From Saccharibacillus sp. JS10 (lineage in GTDB: Bacteria > Bacillota > Bacilli > Paenibacillales > Paenibacillaceae), in the NCBI RefSeq assembly GCF_024436065.1, contig NZ_JANFNS010000004.1, positions 62,001-126,000 on the forward strand: a stretch of DNA of 64,000 nucleotides, in the 5' to 3' direction. The notes under the pieces were generated by a model, which saw only the letters and a program-made list of their open reading frames with translations, did not search any database and was not told where the DNA came from. Below are positions 42,502 through 50,195 of this stretch, piece by piece; the first letter of the stretch is position 1; every line of letters begins with the position of its first letter. The position numbers and the translations under genes were made by a program.

Positions 42502-43443
42502 ATGCAAAGAACAACTCTCTCTTCGCAGTTTTGGCAAAATGACGGCAACGACTTACTCCTTCAAGTTCCGACCGAATTTAGTTTCACACAAAATTACGAC
42601 CATCTATCTACCGCTACGAATGAATCTCTATATACGCTCAAAGACGGCGCGATCTACAAAGCTATCGCTGTCGGTAATGTGGATACAGTCGTCGCGATCA
42701 CTCCGGAAGATGCTGCCCACTTACGTATTCGTTGGATCGACGAGCCACAAGTTCAAAATGAGATGTTGCGTGCTGGCGTCGCTAGGTACGTCTACGATTG
42801 GTTTGATCTAGGTACGGATTTGAAGCCTTTTTACAAAATGGCAGAGCAAGACGAGCTGCTTCGGCAAGCCGTGGCTTCGTTCTACGGGCTACGCAATATG
42901 GGAATTCCCGATCTATACGAAGCGATTTGTTGGGGGATTCTCGGTCAGCAGATCAACCTGTCTTTTGCGTATACGTTAAAACGAAGATTTGTCGAAAATT
43001 TCGGTAGAAGTATTCAGCGCGAAGGCGAAGAATATTGGCTATTTCCGACTGCGGAGACCATTGCGGCTTTGACGCCGGAAGATTTGTCCGCGGTCGGCAT
43101 GACGACGGTCAAAAAATGCGAATACCTCGTCGATACCGCCAAATTGATTGCAAGCGGGAAGTTAAGCAAAGATCAACTGCTCCAAACGCAAAACGTCAAA
43201 CAAGCCGAAAAGGAACTCGTTAAAATTCGCGGCATCGGTCCGTGGACGGCTCATTATGTACTGATGCGTTGCTTGCGAATGCCGGATGCTTTTCCGATCG
43301 ACGACGTGGGTCTGCATCATGCGATTCGCCATGTATTGGGTCTGGACACTAAGCCAAGCAAAGAACGGATTTTGGAGCTTTCCGCCGGATGGACAGCTTG
43401 GGAATCGTATGCCACGTTTTATTTATGGCGCTTATTGTATTAA
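42502..43443 (+). CDS. AlkA-type DNA-3-methyladenine glycosylase II
   Basis: A 313-residue HhH-GPD DNA glycosylase. The nearest ribosome binding site (AAAAGGAG, 42481-42488) is 13 bases from the ATG, rather far. The C-terminal two thirds carry the fold: YEAICWGILGQQINLSFAYTLKRRFVENFG near 143-172, then the hairpin-helix-hairpin and catalytic region IRGIGPWTAHYVLMRCLRMPDAFPIDDVGL near 246-275, where the Asp of DDVGL is the catalytic acid. The N-terminal domain matches the AlkA N domain. It excises alkylated purines in base-excision repair. It is divergent from the GntR/LacI gene; no Ada-like regulator is adjacent. Confidence 0.92.
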   Translation: MQRTTLSSQFWQNDGNDLLLQVPTEFSFTQNYDHLSTATNESLYTLKDGAIYKAIAVGNVDTVVAITPEDAAHLRIRWIDEPQVQNEMLRAGVARYVYDWFDLGTDLKPFYKMAEQDELLRQAVASFYGLRNMGIPDLYEAICWGILGQQINLSFAYTLKRRFVENFGRSIQREGEEYWLFPTAETIAALTPEDLSAVGMTTVKKCEYLVDTAKLIASGKLSKDQLLQTQNVKQAEKELVKIRGIGPWTAHYVLMRCLRMPDAFPIDDVGLHHAIRHVLGLDTKPSKERILELSAGWTAWESYATFYLWRLLY

Positions 43444-43489
43444 GGTGTTTTTATACATCCAAATTTGAACTCGGAAAGGGGAAAAACAA

Positions 43490-44422
43490 ATGGATCATCA
43501 AGCTGCACGCCGAGCTGCCAATGAAATGCCGGAAGGTACACAGGTGTTATACGGAGATTTTGCCGAAGCCGGCAATTTTTATTCATGTAATTATCATCCG
43601 AATGTGGTCTATGCCAATCATGAAGGTACGGAGCGAACGCTTCAGATTATTCAGCCGCAACGCGAAGGGTACCTGTTCCCGCTCATTATTTTTATTCAAG
43701 GATCAGCTTGGCGTCCTCAGCAGATGTATGGCGCGATTCCGAACTTGTCGCATATTGCGGCTAAAGGTTACGTAATCGCCAGCGTGCAGATTCGCGATAC
43801 CGATATTGCTCCTTTTCCGGCGGCGCTTGAAGACGTGAAAAGCGCACTGCGATTTATGCGCGCACACGCGTCCGAGTATAGTGTCGATCCAAAGCGTGCT
43901 GCGGTATGGGGCGATTCGTCCGGCGGGCATTTGTCCTTGATGACGGGTCTGACGATCGGACAATATAATAACGGATCGCATGCCGATCAGTCGGACGAAG
44001 TGCTGGCGGTGATTGATTATTACGGCGTAACCGATCTGCTGACTTTGGGAAAACATAACGATATTCTGGATCATGACGCGGCAGATGCGCCGGAAGGATT
44101 ATTTGTCGGCGGTAAAGTCCAAGAGCATCAAGAAGTAGCGAAAAAAGCGAGCCCACTGCATCAAGATTTAAGCGGCAAACTTCCGCCTTTTCTGATTATT
44201 CACGGAGATTCCGACCGCATCGTGCATATCAATCAGAGTATCGAAATGTACAAAGCGCTGCGAGCGAACGATCAGAACGTTCTGTTTTATAAAGTAGCCG
44301 GAGCGGATCATGGTACCGGAATCTGGAGTCCGCAAGTACTGGAGATTACCGCTAAATTTTTATCCACGCATCTGAATCGTCCGTTTACAGATAAGCTGAA
44401 CTTTCAACAGCGGAGCGATTAA
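43490..44422 (+). CDS. Alpha/beta hydrolase (esterase/lipase-like, BD-FAE type)
   Basis: A 310-residue cytosolic alpha/beta hydrolase, AAAGGGG before the ATG. The nucleophile elbow is AAVWGDSSGGHLSLM (Ser near 141), the acid is probably the Asp of FLIIHGDSDRIVHINQS (near 245), and the His is in KVAGADHGTGIWSP (near 277). The N-terminal region FPLIIFIQGSAWRPQQM gives the oxyanion loop (QGSAW in place of the usual HGGxW). Such enzymes de-esterify acetylated sugars or small esters. A DUF3237 gene starts 4 bases after its stop, so the two form an operon. Confidence 0.9.
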   Translation: MDHQAARRAANEMPEGTQVLYGDFAEAGNFYSCNYHPNVVYANHEGTERTLQIIQPQREGYLFPLIIFIQGSAWRPQQMYGAIPNLSHIAAKGYVIASVQIRDTDIAPFPAALEDVKSALRFMRAHASEYSVDPKRAAVWGDSSGGHLSLMTGLTIGQYNNGSHADQSDEVLAVIDYYGVTDLLTLGKHNDILDHDAADAPEGLFVGGKVQEHQEVAKKASPLHQDLSGKLPPFLIIHGDSDRIVHINQSIEMYKALRANDQNVLFYKVAGADHGTGIWSPQVLEITAKFLSTHLNRPFTDKLNFQQRSD

Positions 44423-44425
44423 GCC

Positions 44426-44854
44426 ATGACTTATTCAGAGCGCGAAGAAATCATGAATATTCACGTGAAGATCAATGAAGAGATTCGGATGAGTCATCCA
44501 GAAGGAGCTTCCGTCGTCATGATTCTTTTTAGCGGTCATGCGACCGGAGCCTTTTTCGAAGGCGATATTCTAAATGGCGGCGTAGATACGCAGATGATCG
44601 GAAAAGGTGGCTCAGATCATCATCTATCCGCTCGGTATATGCTGCGTGGAAACGACCATACGGGACAAAGTTGCGAGATTTATATCGAGAACAACGGGAA
44701 GTTTGATTCCAGTGTAACGGATGTTCTTTTTCGCACCACGCCGCGGCTATTTACGAATAGCTCTGCGTTGTCTTTTTTAAACGACAGTATATTAATTGGA
44801 GAAGGCTTGCCGTCAGAAGATGGCGTGAAGATTGTGATTTATCGGCAAACGTAA
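44426..44854 (+). CDS. DUF3237 family protein
   Basis: A 142-residue protein; a GGAG lies about 9 bases before ATG 44426, with an alternative ATG at 44453 (MNIHVKINEEI). Family features are a Gly-rich beta-barrel core (GATGAFFEGDILNGGVDTQM-like region, HHLSARYMLRGNDHTGQSCEIYIENNG) and a C-terminal FRTTPRLFT. DUF3237 proteins form small barrels of unknown function. The gene is tightly coupled to the esterase-like hydrolase upstream, so a role in the same pathway is likely. A terminator follows. Confidence 0.85.
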   Translation: MTYSEREEIMNIHVKINEEIRMSHPEGASVVMILFSGHATGAFFEGDILNGGVDTQMIGKGGSDHHLSARYMLRGNDHTGQSCEIYIENNGKFDSSVTDVLFRTTPRLFTNSSALSFLNDSILIGEGLPSEDGVKIVIYRQT

Positions 44855-44869
44855 CAAGGAAGTACGGAG

Positions 44870-44904
44870 AAAGCCCTGTCCTGCAAAGGAATAGGGCTTT
44901 TTTG
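44870..44904 (+). terminator. Terminator after DUF3237 gene
   Basis: Stem 44870-44881 pairs with 44888-44900 (one bulge), followed by TTTT. Confidence 0.8.
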
Positions 44905-44942
44905 TATGCAAAAATAAAGGTTAAAAAAGATAAAAATACCTA

Positions 44943-45003
44943 TTGACTGTTCGAACAAACAGTTTTATATTAAAAGCACGAACTGACTGTTCAATCAAAC
45001 AGT
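44943..45003 (+). promoter_or_regulatory. Promoter and twin operators of the TetR gene
   Basis: TTGACT (44943-44948) and TATATT (44966-44971) are 17 bases apart. Two 18-bp palindromes, ACTGTT-N6-AACAGT, lie at 44946-44963 (inside the spacer) and 44986-45003 (downstream of the start), exactly 40 bases apart centre to centre. Twin identical half-sites on the same helix face indicate tight autorepression by the TetR protein. Confidence 0.85.
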
Positions 45004-45040
45004 TTTTAAAAATCAAGGTATGAATTAGGAGCGAATAGAT

Positions 45041-45664
45041 ATGACAAATGAACAATCTCCGCCTCAGGACGAACGAAAAGCCGCAATCATGCAAGCTGCT
45101 TTTACTTTATTCGGTCAAGTCGGATATGCCAAAGCTTCAATGAAAGAGATCGCCGCAAGAGCGGGAGTTGCTCAAGGGTTGATCGGCTATCACTTCGGTA
45201 CGAAAGAAACATTGCTCGTCGAAGTGGTCAGAGAGTGGATGATCAATCGCGGTATGAAAGCTGCTTTTGCTCAGATCGATCCCACATCTACGCCGCAAGA
45301 CATGCTGCAACAAGGGTTGCAGCATGTAGCGACGTTCCGCAAAGAAAACCCGGAGTGGTTTACACTCCTCATCAGTTTATGGTCAGAGAGCGTCAATAAC
45401 GAGAAGCTTGCTGCCGAACTGCTCAGCATCTATACGCAGATGAAAGCCGGCATTATGCACGTGCTTGATCGATTGGAGTTACCTCTACAGCAACAAGAGA
45501 AAGAGCTTCTCGCATCGCTGATCCAGGCAGTCTTCGACGGGCTTACGTTGCAATCGCCGTCGCTACTCACCGAAGCCCCGATTTCGTACGAGCAAGTGTC
45601 GCAAAGTATCGGCTGGATTCTCGGCGGTATTCAATCTCAAAATCAACCTAAAGGAGATCAATAA
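45041..45664 (+). CDS. TetR/AcrR transcriptional repressor
   Basis: A 207-residue TetR protein. The N-terminal HTH reads AAIMQAAFTLFGQVGYAKASMKEIAARAGVAQGLIGYHFGTKETLL (the AQGLIGYHF recognition helix is that of the type binding ACTGTTTG-like palindromes). The C-terminal ligand domain, about 70-200, is helical with FTLLISLWSESVNNEKLAAEL. GGAG precedes the ATG. It is co-transcribed with the DUF4260 membrane gene starting 3 bases after its stop. The two operators upstream make it autoregulated; the inducing ligand is unknown. Confidence 0.93.
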   Translation: MTNEQSPPQDERKAAIMQAAFTLFGQVGYAKASMKEIAARAGVAQGLIGYHFGTKETLLVEVVREWMINRGMKAAFAQIDPTSTPQDMLQQGLQHVATFRKENPEWFTLLISLWSESVNNEKLAAELLSIYTQMKAGIMHVLDRLELPLQQQEKELLASLIQAVFDGLTLQSPSLLTEAPISYEQVSQSIGWILGGIQSQNQPKGDQ

Positions 45665-45666
45665 TC

Positions 45667-46014
45667 ATGAACAAAAAAATTATTCGTTTAGAAGATATCG
45701 TTATCGCTGCCGCTGCGATCACATTCTACTTTGTTAGCGGGTATAGCTGGCTGGCTTTCGTACTCCTGCTGCTTGTTCCGGATGTATCGATGGTTGGATA
45801 CGCAATGGGCAACAAAGTCGGCGCTGCTGTCTACAACGCCGCTCATACGTATTTGATTCCGATGCTGATCTTGTTTGCCGGATTGATCTTCGACGCCCAG
45901 TGGCCAACGATGATCGGTCTGATCTGGACGGCACATATCGGCATCGATCGGACAATGGGTTATGGTCTGAAATACGAAACAGGCTTCAAAGACACACACG
46001 TTCAGCGCGTATAA
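45667..46014 (+). CDS. DUF4260 integral membrane protein
   Basis: A 115-residue membrane protein with about four hydrophobic segments (IVIAAAAITFYFVSGYSWLAFVLLLLV and TYLIPMLILFAGLIF are the clearest). The DUF4260 signature residues are PDVSMVGYAMGNKVGAAVYNAAHTY and AHIGIDRTMGYGLKY near the end. The function of the family is unknown. It lies 3 bases behind the TetR gene with AAAGGAG in the overlap region, so it is the likely regulated target. Its 3' end overlaps the convergent solute-binding-protein gene by 13 bases, and no terminator is visible between them. Confidence 0.88.
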   Translation: MNKKIIRLEDIVIAAAAITFYFVSGYSWLAFVLLLLVPDVSMVGYAMGNKVGAAVYNAAHTYLIPMLILFAGLIFDAQWPTMIGLIWTAHIGIDRTMGYGLKYETGFKDTHVQRV

Positions 46015-47609
46015 GAGGTAAGAGCGTTCGCTTCGCGTAACACTTCGTCGCCTCCTGCTTTTCGGAATTCTTGCACGAAATTATCGAATTCATCGAGTGG
46101 ACGTTCACCCGTAATAAACGCCAGATAAGCTTGATTTCGCAGCGCGATCAATTGCTCGCTGCTGCGAACGAGCGACGGCGTTGCGATTTCCAGCGCATTA
46201 TAGATCCCGTCTTGATCCAGATGAAGCGTCGAAGCCCATTGTTCACGGCGTCCGGTCTGAGGAAAAGGAAGGGTCATCCCGATATTTGCACCGATTTTGT
46301 TGAGCAAGTTGGTTTCCCGGTCATAAGGCGGCAAGGTCACGATATCTTGATGCGAAGCATCTGCCCAATTCCAATGTTTTCCGATGATGCCGTTTTTCCA
46401 AGTGGTGAGTTCGTTATCGTCGGGATTGGCGCTCACGTCATCGAGGATTTGCAAAATCTTCTCCATTTTTCCCGGTTCGTCTACCACATTGGCTCCAATA
46501 GCTGTAAAACTCATCAGCATATCGTAAGCTTTCGAACCCCGTTTCCCATGTGGTCCCATGAACGGACGTCCAAACGAGACTTTGGCGTCCGGATTTTTGG
46601 CTTTTAATTCTTTGATATTGTAGGTTGCTTGAACAGGCTTTTCGATCACCAGACCTCGTTCGTCCACATTCCATGCGAGATAATCGTTATCGTCGATCCA
46701 ATGATAGTAGTTTCCCATCGAAGTCATCCCGATTCGCCCATTGATAAAAGCATGGGACAGATGTTTGTAACCGCCTTTATTTTCCCCGGTCAAAAACTGC
46801 GGATCAATTACACCGTCTGCATACCATTTTCGCAAATAACGGAGCGCTTCTTTCATTTCGGGTTCTAAGGCGCCGATCACTTTTTTGCCGTTTTTCTCAT
46901 TAAAATAAAGCTGATCCGCAAATACGATTTGTCCAAAAGCTCCAAACACCACGTTCATGCCTTCCATCGATAATCCATACGTATCATCGATTCCGTTACC
47001 GTCAGGATCTTCAAACGTAAACGCATAGATCATCTTTTCGAATTCTGCCAACGTATCCGGTACTTTCAACCCCAGTTTGTCTAACCAATCTTGCCGATAT
47101 ACGACCGGAATCCGATACGCGTTGGTTGGGTTGATGACGGGAATTCCATAAAGTTTGCCCTCGATTTTCCCGTCTTCCAGATAACCTGGCGCATACTTGT
47201 TCAGTGCTGCAAAGAGATTAGGCGCAGAATGCTCCAAGGTGTCTAAAGGAATCTCTGTGACCAGCCCTTGTTGCTGGACTTTAAGCAGATCTTGCGGTTG
47301 ACGCACCCGAAGCAGATCAGGCGCGCCTTGCTGTGCAATTTTCAGTTCAAGCAACGATTCGTATCGATTGTTTTCCAGATTCCAGATGTCCAGATCCACA
47401 TTGTATTTTTCTTCGAGATAACGAATCATTTCTGCATTTTCGGGAATCGGCGCATTTTGATGAAGCGTCCAAGAGATTGTCGATGTCGCCAAAGAATTGG
47501 ACTGGACTTGTACCTCATTGTCGTTTTTATTGTTGCCGCAACCGACGGCGCCGAATCCGATTCCTGCTGCTACGAAGCCTGCGAAGATGCGCGTGCCTAT
47601 TTTGTTCAT
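46002..47609 (-). CDS. Extracellular solute-binding lipoprotein, LplA-like
   Basis: A 535-residue binding protein with a lipoprotein signal (MNKIGTRIFAGFVAAGIG, lipobox AVGC, lipidated Cys near 24). The mature part has the large family 1 fold of Paenibacillus LplA-like proteins: MIRYLEEKYNVDLDIWNLENN, YRIPVVYRQDWLDKLGLKVPDTL, FTFEDPDGNGIDDTYGLSM (a calcium-like DxDxNxxDD loop) and GDEVLREANALTSY at the end. Ligands are usually oligosaccharides. Unusually, no permease genes accompany it; it overlaps by 4 bases the AraC-type sensor gene upstream, so it is either partner to distant permeases or a co-sensor. Confidence 0.92.
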   Translation of the reverse strand: MNKIGTRIFAGFVAAGIGFGAVGCGNNKNDNEVQVQSNSLATSTISWTLHQNAPIPENAEMIRYLEEKYNVDLDIWNLENNRYESLLELKIAQQGAPDLLRVRQPQDLLKVQQQGLVTEIPLDTLEHSAPNLFAALNKYAPGYLEDGKIEGKLYGIPVINPTNAYRIPVVYRQDWLDKLGLKVPDTLAEFEKMIYAFTFEDPDGNGIDDTYGLSMEGMNVVFGAFGQIVFADQLYFNEKNGKKVIGALEPEMKEALRYLRKWYADGVIDPQFLTGENKGGYKHLSHAFINGRIGMTSMGNYYHWIDDNDYLAWNVDERGLVIEKPVQATYNIKELKAKNPDAKVSFGRPFMGPHGKRGSKAYDMLMSFTAIGANVVDEPGKMEKILQILDDVSANPDDNELTTWKNGIIGKHWNWADASHQDIVTLPPYDRETNLLNKIGANIGMTLPFPQTGRREQWASTLHLDQDGIYNALEIATPSLVRSSEQLIALRNQAYLAFITGERPLDEFDNFVQEFRKAGGDEVLREANALTSYTR

Positions 47610-49966
47610 GAGGCTCCTCCTTGCTGCAAAGACTTCGTTTGCTTACGGCTTTCGCGTAAATATTGACCGGGCGTACAACCATGAGCTTCTTTGAATTTTT
47701 TGATAAAATACGCGGTTGTGGTGTATCCGACCGCGGTCGAAATTTGCTCAATCGTCGCTCCGCCTTTTTCGAGCAAGATTTTGGCGGTATGAATCCGTTG
47801 TTTGGTCACGTATTCGGTATAGGTGATGCCTAACTCTTCTTTGAACAGCCGGCTTAAATATTTGGCGCTGATAAATACCTGCGAAGATACGGCTTCCAAT
47901 GACAAATCGTCGGCTAGATGAGTATCGATATACTGTTTTGCCGATTCTAGCGTGTCCGTGGATCGATCGCTGTTCCTTTTTTCCGTTTCCGACAGAAAAA
48001 TAGTGAGTGTACTCAGCAGCCAGCTTCGAAAAGCATTGATATGAGGCAGCACGATATACTGACGATGCAGATCGGGATGACCGCCGCTCGGTTGCTTGTA
48101 ACGAATACTTTTCAGATAATCGGAGAACGCGAATACCGTATTCGACAAAATAAAATGACAATAATCCGCTGGATAACGTCCATTTTTGGTTGCTTCAATA
48201 ATATCGTCGACAGATTCAATAATTTCGTTCAATTGACGTCCCGGCAACTTGTCGCGGAATTTGGATAAGACGGCTTGCGGAATTTCTTCCAAACTATCTT
48301 CTCGCTCTGCCCAAGGAAAATCTTGCAGAGCAAATTTCTCCGGCAAAAAGTACGCGTAAGTCAGGCGGCTTTCCGCTTCGCTTCGGCTACGATGCAGAAG
48401 CGCAGGCTCCCTAACTTCACATCCCCACGCCATCTGGATCGTCACACCGGGGATATCGCTGCAAGTCTGTTGGAAGCTAGAAGCAAGCTCCGCCATTTCT
48501 GCATGATGAACGTCTGTATATCCATCATCAAGATGCTCTGTCGCAGGCGTTGAACCGCTATGGCGAACGATAATCGCGGCGATTGTTCCGTTCGATAATT
48601 TTTCGGCAATGACGCGAAGATTTGTTGTAATGACACGCTCTAACCTAGAAAGAAGGCGAGCATGATCGAAGTCTGTATCGACTGGATGTTCATGATTTTT
48701 TGAGATATGGCTCACGTGCAGCAGCATGTAACGCAATCCGACTGCTTCATGGAACAATTGCTTGATCCAAATCTGTTCTTTTTCCGAGAGTTCTGCCGAG
48801 TACCCTTGTAATAGTTTTAAGATCAGATTGCGCTGCACGAGCGGTTCAGTCGCGCGAAGATGCTCTTCCAACGTATAGATTTTGTTATTCAAATGCTGCA
48901 AAGCCGTATCGATGATGCCGTATTCGTTACTGTCGGAAATCGGATGCCCGTTAAGCTTGTTGATTGTGGCAACGACTTTTTTGAGTGGACTATAGATTAA
49001 TTTGGTCATTACACCGGAAAGCAATAATCCAATGAGCATAGCGACTACCGATACAATCAACACCAACCGTTGAATCACCGAAGATTGTTCTTGGAAAAAG
49101 CTATGCGGCGTCGCACTATACAGCGTCCAGCCTGTCGTCGGCAAAGTTTCGTGGAAAAGGGTATAGTCGCCTTTTGAAGTGGGGTGATCTTCATGTGCGC
49201 TGCGACTCCATTCAATATACGGCTGCATGGCAGATAAAGCTTGCGGCATCATCGCGAGAGTACCGGAATCTTGCATCATCCACGTTTCCCGATATTGAAA
49301 GGGCATCATATTATGTATGATCGCTTCAATCGCGGTTTCTTTGACATCGACGGCAACAATCAATTGACTATCAGCACCCGAAGCTTGAAACGGATAACTA
49401 TGGGCATACGTCAGCAGTTTTTGCTCGTCGCCGCCCGGTAGTTTGGAAAATAAATCAGTCGGAATTTCTCTGGATTTCGTCCACATACCGCTAGCTTGTA
49501 GCGTCGACATCTCCTCAATCCAATCAATCGACTGGTTGCTACTCCGTTCTCGATCTTCGCGGTCAATCAAGCCGTAGGATGAAGACAGCATCATTCCGCT
49601 GCGCGGATCGTAAAGATGAATCGCTTCGATCAGATCAGGCTGCGCCGCAACTTTTGATTTCAATAATTGTTGCCATTCCAATATTTGCGTAGGTTCTTCT
49701 GTCCATGTGGTCTGTTGAAATAAACTCAGATCGGATGTCCGATCAAGCGTTAAGCCGAGCACGACTTGTTGAACGCGTTGAAAGACTTCGGAATTAATCG
49801 TTCTGGCTACGTTCGTCAGTGTCATTTGATTGCGATTTTCAAGTTCCGATAAATGGCGCTGCGACGAATAAATATAGAACACCGAGCATAGTGAAAGCAC
49901 GATGACGAGTACAATAGATAAATAAGAAACAGCCAGACGCGTCCATACCGAATTTCGTTTTTTCAT
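47606..49966 (-). CDS. Membrane-bound AraC-family sensor-regulator
   Basis: A protein of 786 residues from ATG 49966 (MKKRNSVWTRLAVSYL), AGAGGAG 8 bases upstream; the frame continues upstream without a site. TM1 (about 10-30) is followed by an extracellular sensor domain to about 285, TM2 near 295-317 (LVLIVSVVAMLIGLLLSGVM), a cytoplasmic middle region, and a C-terminal AraC pair of HTHs (about 680-780; VSSQVFISAKYLSRLFKEELGITYTEYVTKQRIHTAK, QISTAVGYTTTAYFIKKFKEAHGCTPGQYL). These one-component transmembrane activators usually sit beside CUT1 transporter genes and respond to extracellular sugars. Here the only partner is the binding protein, overlapping by ATGA. Confidence 0.93.
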   Translation of the reverse strand: MKKRNSVWTRLAVSYLSIVLVIVLSLCSVFYIYSSQRHLSELENRNQMTLTNVARTINSEVFQRVQQVVLGLTLDRTSDLSLFQQTTWTEEPTQILEWQQLLKSKVAAQPDLIEAIHLYDPRSGMMLSSSYGLIDREDRERSSNQSIDWIEEMSTLQASGMWTKSREIPTDLFSKLPGGDEQKLLTYAHSYPFQASGADSQLIVAVDVKETAIEAIIHNMMPFQYRETWMMQDSGTLAMMPQALSAMQPYIEWSRSAHEDHPTSKGDYTLFHETLPTTGWTLYSATPHSFFQEQSSVIQRLVLIVSVVAMLIGLLLSGVMTKLIYSPLKKVVATINKLNGHPISDSNEYGIIDTALQHLNNKIYTLEEHLRATEPLVQRNLILKLLQGYSAELSEKEQIWIKQLFHEAVGLRYMLLHVSHISKNHEHPVDTDFDHARLLSRLERVITTNLRVIAEKLSNGTIAAIIVRHSGSTPATEHLDDGYTDVHHAEMAELASSFQQTCSDIPGVTIQMAWGCEVREPALLHRSRSEAESRLTYAYFLPEKFALQDFPWAEREDSLEEIPQAVLSKFRDKLPGRQLNEIIESVDDIIEATKNGRYPADYCHFILSNTVFAFSDYLKSIRYKQPSGGHPDLHRQYIVLPHINAFRSWLLSTLTIFLSETEKRNSDRSTDTLESAKQYIDTHLADDLSLEAVSSQVFISAKYLSRLFKEELGITYTEYVTKQRIHTAKILLEKGGATIEQISTAVGYTTTAYFIKKFKEAHGCTPGQYLRESRKQTKSLQQGGAS

Positions 49967-50195
49967 CGTACACACTCCTCTTCGCGTGCGATTATACCGA
50001 AACGACAATTTCTTTATTCTTTATTTATGTAAAGGGAGCGTTAAATCCTTTGAAATCCGCAAAATCAGCAAAAAAACTCTCAAAATGCTATGAAGGCGAA
50101 ATTGTTCTATTGCTGAAATTCTCGGCTGGATGCTACATTCTTAGCGATTCTAGTCCACCCAAATCAATATCCAAACGAAGAGGAGCCATCTACCC

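Noticed and set aside
42371-42811. A 146-codon frame overlapping the start of the AlkA-type gene.
   Set aside because: No family signature or ribosome binding site, and it conflicts with the glycosylase frame.
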